64,000 bases of DNA from Sipunculus nudus (lineage: Eukaryota; Annelida; Sipuncula; Golfingiida; Sipunculidae). The translations under genes were made by a program, and so were the position numbers. Each line of letters starts with the position of its first letter. The stretch's first letter is position 1. Below, one piece after another: positions 10,650-22,239 of this stretch. A model generated the notes under the pieces. The model saw only the letters and a list, made by a program, of their open reading frames with translations. It did not search any database and was not told the origin of the DNA. The DNA is taken from assembly GCA_026874595.1 (NCBI GenBank), contig CM049307.1, positions 51,461,370 to 51,525,369 of the forward strand, in the 5' to 3' direction.

Positions 10650-12555
10650 ACATTGATTAAAAACGGTACGACAAGAAGACGGTAAAAAATAAAGGCATAT
10701 TTCTCAGGCTTTTATATTAAGAAATCAATGCGAGATTTTTCACCTTTTTTACCTTATATTGTAGGGTCTTGATGAAATGTTCATTTGATAATGGAATAAA
10801 GTGACGAAAAAAGAGCTGATATGATAAACAGGAAAACTCAAAATATCAAAGGAAATTATCTCAATTTAATTACATCGTTTTCTGTGGAGAAACGTCCGAG
10901 CGACTAGACCTAAGAAAAGGTAATCTTGCACTGCAAATAACAGAAATCAAAAGTGATTCGTAATGCTTGAAAAAGCAACATTGTTTGGCATCATGAAATG
11001 TTTTTGTTTATATAATACTTGTGGAAATATGTCCTTGCGGGTGCGACGTTACTTGAAGTTCTCATAGTTAATGAAACGACGTTCACTGGTTCACTAACGG
11101 AGGTGTTCGAGCTGTTATGGAGACATTCAGATTTTCCCCCGAGTACCTACAATTAGACATCTGACTTCGAAAAAATCCAGGGTAAGTAAGTAAAACCGAA
11201 GTCCCCTGCTGAGCCGAGTGTCCACTGCTTTGACTGGGGGAGATTTAGAGTTGGCGGGTGTCTTTTTTTCGATAAAAAATTAAGGGAAATAGAAAAATAT
11301 ACACGCTCAATTCGAGTACCAGGTTTTGCGTATTTTGCCTTTTTCTTCCCATTTTCGCATGAGTGAGTTTATTTTATGATATAGGCTTTCCGTAGACACT
11401 TGTTTACTAGTTCAAAGTTAATAAGCCAGTCTCCCTTTTTGTCTTACATGCTGTATCAGCCCATCCAGGTCCTGTTTCACCTCCAGAAACATGTGCTTTT
11501 ACCTATCTTTGTGGTATATAAATCACTTTGTGACAGTTCAGGGCTCAAATCCCTATATGTACTTACAATTATCCGATATCAATTAAAAATATTATGTCAC
11601 AAATATACGTATTAACTTTTTTTTTCTAATACCTTTCCACTTTTCTTAAAGTCAGCTTTAAATGACGGTAAATCTTCTATTCTTCTTACTTTATTCATTT
11701 TAATCACTGCATGTATAAATATTTCTTAGATTAAATAAAATATTAATAAGTGCATGGCACCAACTGAGTCTTTTGTTCTTTTTTTTGCCCTATTCATATC
11801 TTCTAGAAAAAGATAAAACGTCTGATGATGAAAGGTCTGTTGACTCTGATTCTTCATTTTTTTTTGCTATTTTTAACCCTGATCCCCTTCAGTTAACGTC
11901 CAGTCCTATTATTTAGTTAAAGACCATACAGACAAATTGTTCTGCAGTCTCTTGGACCATATAATTACCTATTAAAGGGAACTTCATCTTTTAATTTACC
12001 GGTCTTGACAGAAAATGTTTAATTACGTCCAGGAATAATACAAAACTCTGTGTTAATAGAAGTGCAAATGAATAGAACAATGTGGAGACTCTTTTACGTG
12101 AAATAATTTGAATACTGTGGTAGCCGTATTGTTCGCGCGAGGGTTTCAAGTTCGCGATATTCATGGACGGGGATTTACCGTGAAAATGGTAGATTCATGA
12201 ATAAGAGGTACCATTATGGAAGACAAGTAGAAAGGACTGATGTTCAGGGACAATCAAACATACATACAAACAGGACAAGTGTAGTTGTATATAGAGAAGA
12301 AATTATCTGACATCTTCATTGACACATTCATACCGGTACCATGCACCTATGCATGACATTCAAATGTCTTTCTGTTAAGGTATAAAAGGATATGTTTTAC
12401 CTTGGAGTTAGTTTGATGCATATTTGAATAAGTTTCTACGTGCTGACATCAGAAGTAATCTCGCTGCAGGGATATCATGGAACTACTAAATAGGCCTTGT
12501 TTCGGGTGTCTGATCTTTTTCGAACACGTTCCGTTATCAATGTAGGCGGCGTGAT
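10650..12555. other. Non-coding stretch, no feature seen
   Basis: No coding frame recognised. Around 12,110-12,190 a segment with TTCGCGATATTCATGG resembles short dispersed invertebrate repeats, but I could not define its ends. Confidence 0.45.
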
Positions 12556-12559
12556 GACG

Positions 12560-12815
12560 GAGTTTAATAACAGGATGCTACAACGACAGTGATAGAAATT
12601 CATTGTTGAAGGAAGGTCTGAAGTTGAATAGACTGTTAATTAGGCTTTAAGAAATTAGGACTGGTACAAAAAACAGATGAAAATACCCGATCCGGGTTGG
12701 GTCCAAAAAAGAGGCCGCGTAAATGATAGGTTAAGGATTGACAGAAATATGGCCTCTATTTGATTTATTAAGCAGGGATACACTTCGGCTGCCTTGTAAC
12801 TAAATGCTTGAATGT
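12560..12815 (+). repeat. Dispersed repeat pair, member 2
   Basis: Direct-orientation partner of 9,880-10,100, about 2.7 kb away. The landmarks listed for member 1 occur in the same order. Confidence 0.6.
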
Positions 12816-13848
12816 ACTCTGATAGTGCTCGATAGCCTGGATTATAGCAAGTTATAGGGAATGATTGGTGAGTTGGGTACTAATCTTGTGAGTGTAGATT
12901 CTTAGGACCTTTTAGTACAATATATGTCCTAGGTTATAAATTTACACCTGATATTTACTTTTGATCTTGATATAATTCTTAATGAATGGGGTCAGTTGAT
13001 CTTCCAAGCTGGGGGTGGGGGATGTGACCTGCACACAAACACAAATACATAATAATATATTTATACTTTTTCACCGTCTGTAAGACACATTTTAAATATA
13101 TTAGCGTCTGTTTTACAAATTTCAATTATAAAACGGTCTCAGATAATAAGGTATATATGTCTCCAGTGTATGTTAATTCTAAACCAGGTTTAGGTATAAT
13201 ATTTCATAGATAACTCATAAATGGAACCAAAGTCTATAATTCTATTTCTTTAAATATTTCATTTGCAATGTATAAATATTATTCTCTGATTAAGGAAGAA
13301 TAAGTAAGATTTACGTACATGTGCGAACATTCAACAGAGCTACAAAATAACCAGCATCGGGAGCTATATCTGTAATTAACCACTTAATTAATAGCATGTA
13401 TGAAATAACTTAAATATAGCTCCTGAAATCTTAAATCTCCTTTTCAAATTGTTTTTTAATGATATTTGTATTTCGCTCGGACTCGGGTTACAATTAACTT
13501 GAACTTGAAGTAGGTACACTTAGACACTTATAATCACAAGTATTTGGACTGGGACTCATGTAACCTGGACTCCGACTTGCACATGAACTCGGATGGTGTG
13601 AACTAAACTACATCACTGTATAGGTGACAAATTTTCAGCAATTTGCCAGTCCATTAACAAGCTACATGGGAGAGTGAGGGTTTAAGACTAGGGGGTGGGG
13701 GGGGGGGGGGGGGGTGTTGGTGGGGGTGAATGGAGGGGATATGCGATTTCCCGGTGCTTGCAAACATCTAGTTAATTTTCTGCCATTGGCTCACTCTCTC
13801 TTTCACACACATGTTCATGATATGGTAAGAAACAGGGCCCCAATAAGG
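12816..13848. other. Non-coding stretch with a G-rich tract
   Basis: No gene recognised. A G-rich tract with T interruptions occupies about 13,690-13,730. Confidence 0.5.
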
Positions 13849-14138
13849 CTGCCTTTCCATTAACGTGATTTTCTGCGTTGGCGTTGGGATAGCGGAAGTA
13901 TCGCTCTACTGTTTTGACAATATAGTCTTTCTATGGATGAGGGTGCCTGCGCAACATCCCGCGCGACAAAAACCGCTTATGCCTTCATCGGGCGTTTTTT
14001 CGCAGGGAAACTTGGTTGCAGCAACAGAGCTCCACCGCGACGTATCGCAGAAAAAGCGCGTCCATGGAAAAGTTCTGGCGGAGCGATTACCTGCTCGGCA
14101 TGTCTGACGGTGAACGCATCGCGCTCATGGAAAGGCAG
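13849..14138. mobile_element. GC-rich MITE (non-autonomous DNA transposon)
   Basis: Perfect 12-bp terminal inverted repeats CTGCCTTTCCAT (13,849-13,860) and ATGGAAAGGCAG (14,127-14,138) bound a 290-bp segment. Its composition is clearly more GC- and CpG-rich than the flanks. Inverted similarity continues imperfectly inward (GTGATTTTCTGCGTT against GCGATGCGTT). I could not settle the target duplication, so the superfamily is undecided; a TTTCCAT terminus is reminiscent of hAT- or ISL2EU-like ends. Overlapping open frames of 80 and 98 codons are composition effects. Confidence 0.65.
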
Positions 14139-15158
14139 TGAAGAGCAGGTTTGTTCTCTACCCTATGTCTATAACAAGCTTTGTCGGGATCAGAACAGTA
14201 TAGGTACCATGACTCGAACTAATTATTAACTGGACCAGACATTGGGCGTTACAGGACCAGTATTTAGCGTGTTCTTATGCCTGACTGATTTCCTTAATAG
14301 TTCTTCTATACCGGCCGATTACTTTCGACATATTCAGAAGTGCAAGACGAAATGGTACTAGACCCATTATCAGGCCACTTATTGGCATTAGGAAGGGAAA
14401 CTTTGAGAATAAAGGGACCAACATGATTAAATATCTAGTTCGACTTAGTATTTAATCCATTTAATATTGGCATTATTTTAGGTTCCTCTATTTAAGTATT
14501 GCGTCGGCTTCTGTTTTTTTTTCTTTGAAACGTCATGCAACAGGCATGGTTCATATTAGTAATGGGTCTTTTAAAAGGTCCTTTTTATGGATTTTTTTAT
14601 TTTATTTTCTTCATAAAAGCACCATCTTTCGCATGTGTCCCTGTTTAAGTGGATTAAATATTCATGACTCGTCCATCGTAAGCTTTTAATTAATCTAGAT
14701 ATTTCTGCTTCCCTTGGCCGAACGAAACTGTTTGGTCTGTTCTATAGGAAAGAAAACAATACTTGATTTACGTAAATCGAGTGGATCTCATAAATATACG
14801 GATACGTTAATTATCTTCTGTTTTTATACTTTAATTTCCTAAGACAAATTCCTTACGTTGGACACAATTTCATGAAGCCAAGCCCCCCCCCCCCCATACA
14901 CACACATACACAATTAAAAGGATTACAGGGGTTGATAAGTTTATTTCATAATATTTTGAAAGTTTTTTGTTTGTTGACCTATGCATGTCCCTCTTATTGC
15001 ATCGATTTAATTTTCTTTTTCTTTTCATTTCTTTTCTTTCTTTCTGTCATTCCCCTATCGCCATTTGATGAAATTAGAGCAAAAAATTAGGTGTTAGTAA
15101 TAGACGGTGAAGTGATATTTGAATTCTGCATTCTAAGCAATATAAGCCTAAAAAATGT
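14139..15158. other. Non-coding stretch
   Basis: No gene recognised. It contains a poly-C tract followed by CACACA (14,883-14,911) and T-rich pyrimidine tracts near 15,010-15,050. Confidence 0.5.
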
Positions 15159-15159
15159 A

Positions 15160-15345
15160 GGGGGGGGGGGCTGTGTTTCATTCATTTATTCGGCCAATTT
15201 TCCAAGGTTCATTCGTTTATAAGTGACTGCACCTTTGTGAATATACCTCGATGACGTTCCTGAATCAGGATCATGCTCCAAAATCTAGTCGATATTTTAT
15301 TTGGTCTTTCCCGAAATGCTTCGCGAATATTAAAAAAATCCCTTC
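15160..15345 (+). repeat. Dispersed repeat family 'CATAAGTGACTG', copy 2
   Basis: Second of three direct copies (see 976-1,260), again preceded by a G-run (15,161-15,170). It shares TTTATAAGTGACTGCAC, TTTGTGAATATACCT and GATGACGTTCCTGA. Confidence 0.6.
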
Positions 15346-16636
15346 ATAATATACACGTAATTCTAAGTAAGTCTATGAACCAAGGAGAGAATGACTTAGA
15401 TAATATCATACGAGAATTGTATATAAGAAGAGCAGACACAATTCATCTCATAATTATAGGCCAATTTGTGGAAATTCAGGAAATGCGTACCTATTGCGGC
15501 CTATAGGGAAAATAATGGAACAAACGAAAGAAGTGCGTAAGTACATCAGAAGCTAAAATTCTTGTAGCAAAAGGTCAGATTACTAATGTAGACTGAATGC
15601 ATGGATTGTCCTGTAATGCTTACAGATGTTGAGGAATTCCAATTAATGCTGAAGACTAAAAGCGTAAACCTTCCTCTTCTTTACAAAAATTAAATGTATT
15701 TTCGGGAAGACAAATTACAGATTTTGGTCCAAACTCATATGCGGATTAAGAGCGGGGCAGAGGGGCAGGTGTCAGCCCTTCTGCTTTCCAAGTTTTGGTG
15801 CTACCTTAATTGCGCTTGCATACTGAATATACAACCCTCTCAGTCAAATAGTACTGCATCGAGTATTGGTTCACATACGGCGTATTTTCCTTTGTTCTAT
15901 CTGCACGTTCAAATTTGCTTACATCACAGGATCACGAAAAGTGACCCATGCAAGTGAAGTTACAATGCGACTTTCCAAAGATGGCAAAGAATTGGTTTAT
16001 TCTCATTTGCAAAGTAAACCCAACTCCCTAGAACCCTGGGCAAACACGTCCATAGCTTCTTTGGGGACCTTTGGTAAATCCTGGGCATACACAGCAATCC
16101 ATGTCAATCAAATGATAACATGACAAAGAATAGTCTTAAACAATTCTTTTTCTTGTGCGAAAAGCATCCTCGTTCAAATGCAAGAATCATCAGTTGCATA
16201 GTCTTCCATCATGTCTAGAATCTGAGACAGCAACTTGTCGTCAGGTTCTGACTCCATGTTAACATTGCTGTGTGGTATGAAATGTTTCAAGTTTGACATT
16301 CAGAGCGAACGCATATGCGTAGCCAACAAAAATTGACACACGTGACCTTCGACCAAAGAGGCGGCGCGGTCGGGACAAATCAGTTATAGCCACACGAAAC
16401 GTAATGCAATGGCTCGCATGCCATGTGACACAAGCCAAGCAAACCATACAGCTTGCATCACATTTCATTGGGCTACAACCCATACATGTCATAAGACATA
16501 TCTAATATCCATCCGCTTCGGTCATTCTTCCGTTTAAGAGAACTCAAGGAATTCCAGTTGCTTGAAACATGGAGTAACCTTTTAGTCAGCGGTCTGGTCA
16601 ATAAATAAAATCTATTTTGTACGTCAAAATCGGCCT
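15346..16636. other. Non-coding stretch, no confident feature
   Basis: The 16,259-16,500 segment is less AT-rich and has a 77-codon minus-strand frame rich in Cys and Met, but I recognise no domain and do not call it a gene. Confidence 0.4.
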
Positions 16637-17102
16637 TAAGCTACGGTCACAAAAGTTCGTACGAACGATACGTTCGTGCGAATGTCCAAGTTCGTACGAA
16701 TTGTATAGTTCGTAGACATTTCGTAGAGGAGGCATAGATTCTTACGGTCTCCTTAAGTAGTTGGTAGGGCGGCCGTTCAATTCGCAAGAGCAGCTTGGGT
16801 CATTCTTGAGAAAATGAAATCATTTTTGTCGTACGAAGGTCTTAGAGCTCTTACGTTCTTCGCACGGGTGTCTTGGGATCTTCTTTCGGCATACTTACTG
16901 CCATCTTACGAAAATATGTTGTCTTAAGGTGGACGTACGGCGTCCATACATGCAACTCACGGCACTCTAAAGTCGTTGGTAGGAAGATCTTACGACCATG
17001 TCGTCGGGGTATAAGGGGGGACATCCTCTATCCAGAAATCTGTGTCCGAGTTGATGAACACATCTTCTGGAAAATTTTAAGTGAAATAGTTATAATTTCA
17101 AG

Positions 17103-17590
17103 ATGGCAGTCGTCCCGAGAAGAATACAGCTTCTACAGCTGCAGCTGCTTGACGAAGAAGCAGAAGACGATCAAGCAGTCGTTGCCGCTGCTTTGTTTCG
17201 GCAGCGACAAGACGAGATAGGGAGAAGGAGACGAAGATGGTGGGTGCAACCGTGGATTCAAAGGCGTCATATCTACGGGCAATACGAAACTCTCTGCGCT
17301 GAGCTGGACCGCGAATCGGAGGGTGATTACATGGCCTACCTCCGAATGGACCGCAACACATTTGCTAATGTGTTGCACCGTGTTGCCCCACTCATAAAAA
17401 AAAGTGAGAAGTAAGTGTAATTTTCTATAAGCAAAAGCATTTTATGTGTGCTATTTTATAGTATAGTCTGCAGTCCTCTGCCATAAGTTAAGAAAATCTA
17501 AATTTGTGTCTTTACAGGAACAGAAGACCTTTGGAGCCGGGGCTAAAGTTGGTAAAAACAATACGTTTTCCTGGGAACAGTTACCAGTTT
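17103..17590 (+). pseudogene. HARBI1-like Harbinger transposase, N-terminal fragment
   Basis: Exon 1 (17,103-17,410) encodes an acidic/basic leader, then the family signature WWVQPWIQRR followed by Y-L-RM and APLIKK. A GTAAGT donor follows at 17,411, and a TTTACAG acceptor ends at 17,517. Splicing keeps frame and joins KKSEK to NRRPLEPGLKLVKTIRF, the expected continuation in HARBI1/ALP1-like transposases, ending at GNSYQ. The 107-bp intron is therefore well supported. The frame then runs into sequence that is antisense to the MADF gene and stops. The helix-turn-helix remainder and the whole DDE nuclease domain (roughly two thirds of a normal ~400-residue protein) are absent. It starts just inside the subterminal repeat region. 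Certain as to family; non-functional as a nuclease. Confidence 0.85.
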
Positions 17591-18511
17591 GCAAAGTTTG
17601 CTAGCTGCCACTTCTGCCTGGCGGTAAGGGATTTGGACTTGGAGCCAGACTTTGGCTTATGAAGCAGCTTTCCCACTGTGGTGCATTGCCCTGCAAACCA
17701 CTTGGTGATCTTTAAGGCTAAAATAATAAAAGGGAATGTGTACATCCAGTCACAAATATAAAACATAAAACTCACAACAACTGATGGCAATTTTAAGGAA
17801 GACACACCATGGCCAATGTTGTAAAAAACTATTCCAAAAACAATTCCAACAACAAACTATCAATATTGGATAAAACAATACTTCAACAGACGGTACATCG
17901 GTCAGGTCCGTCCTAATGTGATTTTCAGGTTCATTCAGAATATAATTCATTCAAATTTTAGGATCAAACTTGTGAAACTTTTTGTTTGGTTTTACATATA
18001 CAAAGAACATGGTAAGAATTTAAAAGAACAAGAATGATTTTTGCAACAAGTCTTATAAGGATAGATGCAAGAAAAAATAAATTTGTCAGCGACACTCACC
18101 AGTAGTGTTTAGGTCTCTGGCCAAATTTTCAAAAAGCCTCTTCTTGTATTTAGTATTTGCATATTTATCCGATCCTTTATTATAGTAACATTCGTTTTCT
18201 GAGAAAAACTCAACCAGTCTTTTCTCAGTTGCTGCATTATATTCGTATTTTTCTTTCTTTTGTTTCCCGGTTGTCTCTTCTCCGTCCTCAATTTCGGGTC
18301 CTAACTCAGCATCTTCCGTCTCCACAGTCTCTGCCTCACCAGCAACAAACACAGCCTGCTGTTGCTGCATTTCTGCACCAATATCTGTCTCCCTCTTCTC
18401 CCCCTTTCTCTTATTTCCCCTCCTCTGCTTGCTGCTTTTACCTTTCAAGTCTCTTATAATACTATCAAGTAGAGTCAATGATGACTTGAAACTCGACAAA
18501 CCATGATACAC
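17590..18511 (-). pseudogene. MADF/Myb-like partner protein of Harbinger, 3'-truncated
   Basis: Exon 1 (18,511 to 18,100) encodes a basic and then acidic leader, followed by a MADF-type domain: TEKRLVEFFSENECYYNKGS, then YKKRLFENLARDLN. A GTGAGT donor follows; an acceptor TTATTTTAG lies at 17,718 and exon 2 starts at 17,717. Splicing restores frame (phase 1) and gives ALKITKWFAGQ, then KLLHKPKSGS and LTARQKWQLANFA, the conserved block that follows MADF in Harbinger partner proteins. Such proteins bind DNA and assist nuclear import of the transposase and its recruitment to DNA. The rest of the C-terminal region is missing at the same junction that truncates the transposase. Start chosen at the first Met; an upstream start cannot be excluded. 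Confidence 0.78.
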
Positions 18512-18990
18512 GTGCGCGCACAGAAGGCCAGCTTATACTCTTACGAAGGCCGTACGAATAGCGTACTTCCGCCTCACGAACACCTTACTGTCGCCTAAAG
18601 AGAAGCCGTGCGAAACTCCGTTGGTGCGGCGTTCGTGGGAACGCCGTACGGGGCCTTCAAGAAAAATTAATGTGTTCTTGCGGCATCCTTACGGCCATCA
18701 TAAGAATGTTGGGTTCTGGAATGGTGTCACGGTCGTAAATATTCCGCGTACGTCTGATGCGGAGTTCCTACGTCCTAAGGCATTCGAACGCCCGCCGTAC
18801 GACTAGGGGTTTCGTGAGGCGTTCGTAGAAAATCTTGGACAAGACTATCGACCTGGCTACGAACTTACAAACGGTCTACGAACGCTGGATTCACATGTGG
18901 CCGCCGTAAGGCGGCCGTGCGAAATTGTCAAATAATCGTTTGTACGGCGTTCGTATACGTTCGTAAAGGTATTTGTGACCGAGGCTGTAA

Positions 18991-19356
18991 ACATGACCAG
19001 GCTTATTAGGCCAATTTTGACCTGGATAATAAATAGATTTTGAAAAAAAAATTAAAAACAACCCAGGCTTAACAACTTGGATTATTTAGGATACGAGCAA
19101 CATTTAATGTTCCTGCTTATAGACATGCGAGGCGAGGGGTTTTGTCATTCTAACCCGGTGCCCCCCCCCCCATCTATATGGCAAAATACTGTATCCGCCA
19201 TTGAAACACTACTTAAGAAAAATAAATCCGAAGTATACAGATAGTAAAAATTCACTACGCTTCTTACGCAGCGGTAACTGCAGTCGTCCCAGACATCGTT
19301 TTCGGTAAACCGCTGCTTGCAATGGCAAGATCCTGTGGGATGGAACCCCAGGGTCC
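18991..19356. other. Short intervening non-coding stretch
   Basis: Separates the Harbinger element from the hAT MITE. It contains an A-run (19,042-19,060) and a C-run (19,161-19,170). No gene recognised. Confidence 0.5.
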
Positions 19357-19364
19357 GCCCAAAG

Positions 19365-19841
19365 TAGTGGTGGGAGTCGGTTCCTTTTTCATAATCGATC
19401 ATTGGTTTTAGCAAACCGATTGATGATCGATTATAAATCGGTTCAGACAAATATATGCAATTATCAAAGAAATATGAAATTATCTGTGAAACTGTTCCTG
19501 CGTTTCCCCGGCAGGTAATCTCCTCTCGCACAAGAATGTACCACAATCAGGCTAATTTTAAGGATCAAATTAAACGATCGGCAACGTCGAGTAATATCTT
19601 TCATCATGGGAATTAAGAGCATCAAAGAATATTAGGGCCTTTAGAGGGGCTGTTTTTCTAGCACATGAAGGAAGATTTTTCGAGCCCAGGTGCGCTCGGG
19701 GCAGATAATACAAAAAGGCATTCTGGAAAGAAAACCATCATTATTATGATGTAATCGATAGTTGCCTTTGGTAATCGAGCGCTTGAAAGTGACAGCAAAC
19801 CGACTGACTTTCGATAAAACTCGATGATCGGCCCACCACTA
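19365..19841. mobile_element. hAT-type MITE with intact target duplication
   Basis: The 477-bp element begins TAGTGGTGGG and ends CCCACCACTA, perfect 10-bp terminal inverted repeats. It is flanked by identical 8-bp GCCCAAAG at 19,357-19,364 and 19,842-19,849. An 8-bp duplication is the hAT superfamily signature. Both ends continue inward with imperfect ATCGAT/CGATCAT-rich inverted sequence. There is no transposase frame, so it is non-autonomous. A 133-codon minus-strand frame across its left part is not a gene. Confidence 0.88.
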
Positions 19842-19849
19842 GCCCAAAG

Positions 19850-21770
19850 TACAGAATTTTATCAGATTACTGATATTGCATTGTGCATCCATGCAGCCAA
19901 AATTTTAAACATGCGATACACGCTGTCTTTGGTTGGATTTCACCTAGAAATAAGCACTCATTGACCTTATTCTTGTCCCTATACCGGTTCTTTGTCCTAT
20001 GCCTAAACAGTTTTGTCATAGCAATCAGCGGTTACACACGAATGAATGTCTGCGATATTGCTGTGTCCAACCGCTTGGGGGCGTTAGCATTAATTAACTT
20101 GCTGACAGGTCTTACGCCAAGGACAACTCTAGTATAAGTTAATGAACCATGGAGTTCAGTAACAGTGACCTCATAAATTGTAACTTCCTTCACAGCATTC
20201 AGGCAAACAGGCACAGAAACTCGCGCAAATGAAAATCGCCTGTTTGTTTAGTCTTGTGTATTCGAAATCTGCTTTTATAGTACTTTGATCATCTCTAGTT
20301 TATAAATGGAGATGCAGTATCTAAGAAGTTTCGTAAAGAACAACATAACCTCGAATATATAATTATATGTTTTTGCATTTTAGGCAGCTGCGCTTAGGTT
20401 CAATTAGTGTTAAAGCGTACGCAGAGCCTATAACATCTACTATTAGGTTAACACGCATAAGATAATGATCAACGGTTGACCCAGGTTAAAATCTTTGAAA
20501 GGTAACGGAAGTTTCATGAAGGTCAGCTGCTGTGCGGCATGCTTTTAAGGCTCGACTTGTTACAAAAGAGAGAGCACACCTGAACTCGGACAGAAAGAAA
20601 ATATTACTTGTCTTAAGCCTTTCTCACATTATTTATCATGATATCGAATTCCTTTTACTGCTCCTGAGCAACGTCCTAATCACACTACCAAGAACTGGAG
20701 AGAAATCGAGACAGAAAAAAGAGAGGGGGAAAAAACAGGTAGAGAGACACAGAGATAACATTGTTACGGAGAGACAAAAATGGAGAAAACAAACAGAGAC
20801 AGAAAAAAGGAGAGGGCAAAATTATAGAGAAAGAGTATCATTCACACGAACAAAAAAATATCACAATATGATTACTTTCCGCTCTGGTAAAACCTACGCA
20901 CAGAGTACTGTGGGTCCCACTTTATTATACCTCAAGCTCCGTCAAAATGTTATTAGACGTTCAGGAAAGATCTTACAAGTTATGTTCATAATGCATTGTT
21001 CCTCATCTTATTGTAAATAAATTTTAACCATAAATGTCAGTAAAAGACCAATTGCTGAGTAATAACAGTTGATTCATAAACTGTTTTTTAATACAAAGAA
21101 ATATTAATAGCATTTTCAGATGTTGATGACCTCCTACATATACTCTAATTAAGGATATATATGGGTATATTCTTCTAAAGACCAGGATATTGTGAACATA
21201 TTTTACCTCTAGTACTATGGTATTCAGTATTGCAAAATTTACTTTATAGATGTATGGGTTATAACGGAAACTATAATACAGCTGACGACGTGTTGTAGCA
21301 CTATCAGAGCGCCACTCTGTCTTAACCAGAGCTGAATCAATTTTAATACATTTAAGACATATATCAGTATGATTTCATTACATTTTCTTCAAGATAACTA
21401 CGCCTTTTACGTCCCATTTATTTCCTCACAAATTCCTTTACCGAGCAACTGGAAGCTAGTGATGGGTGCAACACAAGTAAATGCGGTTAGATTCAAGGCC
21501 ATGGAACTTACCATCTTACTACATCTTTATGAGACATAATAAGTCAATTCCTTCCCTATTTAAGCGAAAGTATTTCAGTATGGACCCTGATGAACTATCG
21601 GAAAAGCCTCCTTGGTCGCATAAGTTCTCAATAGTATTACATGCTGAAACGTCTTCTTGAAAGTTTTTTTTTCACCCCTTTCATGATGATAAACGAGAAA
21701 AAAAAACCACATTATCACTCAACAGCATATTATTGTCTGATATTCAAACAGACGTGTTAAAGATACGTGA
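19850..21770. other. Non-coding stretch, no feature seen
   Basis: A purine-rich segment (20,690-20,830) gives a 162-codon frame full of Arg, Lys and Glu by composition alone. No domain recognised. Confidence 0.5.
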
Positions 21771-21774
21771 TCGA

Positions 21775-22135
21775 ATTCCTTGAAGGTATCCATGAAAGCA
21801 TTAATATAGCGTGAAATATGGAAACGAATTTACGTTCTTAATTCACTCGAAGGGGAACCTGATCATTTCAGAAGCTCCAAATATCGTAATCACAAGACCC
21901 ATGGCATGTAATTCGAGCAGATAATTATTAACCAACACCCAAATGATATCATAACAGGATTGAATTCCTTGAAGGTATTCCACGAAAGCATTATTATAGC
22001 GTGAAAAATGAAAACGAATTAACGTTCTTCTTCCACTCTGAGGGGAAACCTGATCAATCCAAAAACTTTCACAAAACACAGATCATGAAATTTGAGCAGA
22101 TAATTTACCAACTACCAAGAGATATCATAACAGGT
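21775..22135 (+). repeat. ~184-bp tandem duplication
   Basis: Two adjacent diverged copies (about 21,775-21,958 and 21,959-22,135) share GAATTCCTTGAAGGTAT, AAAGCATTA-TATAGCGTGAAA, ACGTTCTT and AGCAGATAAT...ATATCATAACAGG. Non-coding. Confidence 0.8.
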
Positions 22136-22239
22136 GTCAAACCCAGACAACACTGCATAATATAGAAAATTAGCAGACATGGGGGAGGGGGAATGGGTTT
22201 ATCGCTTATAAATATCTCTCTTTCTGCCACTGGTCAGAG

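Larger units (their letters stand above)
16640..18987. mobile_element. PIF/Harbinger DNA transposon, internally deleted
   Basis: The left terminus starts AGCTACGGTCACAAA and the right terminus, read inward on the other strand, starts AGCCTCGGTCACAAA, forming the terminal inverted repeats. The flanks carry TTAA and GTAA, compatible with the 3-bp TWA target duplication of the superfamily (TAA at 16,637-16,639 and 18,988-18,990). The outer ~450 bp at each end are packed with direct and inverted copies of TTCGTACGAA-like words. Inside are remnants of the two genes such elements carry: a HARBI1-like transposase on plus and a MADF/Myb-like protein on minus, facing each other. Both stop abruptly at the same point near 17,590. 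At ~2.35 kb the copy lacks the catalytic domain and cannot move by itself. Confidence 0.88.

Noticed and set aside
17098-17361. Antisense frames over the transposase exon
   Set aside because: They are shadows of the exon, whose sense frame has clear family motifs and working splice sites.
18086-18511. Host MADF-domain gene
   Set aside because: It lies inside Harbinger terminal repeats and pairs with a transposase fragment, and its 3' part is cut by the same deletion, so it belongs to the transposon.
20532-21020. 162-codon Arg/Lys/Glu-rich frame
   Set aside because: Purine-rich low-complexity DNA explains the composition, and no domain is visible.
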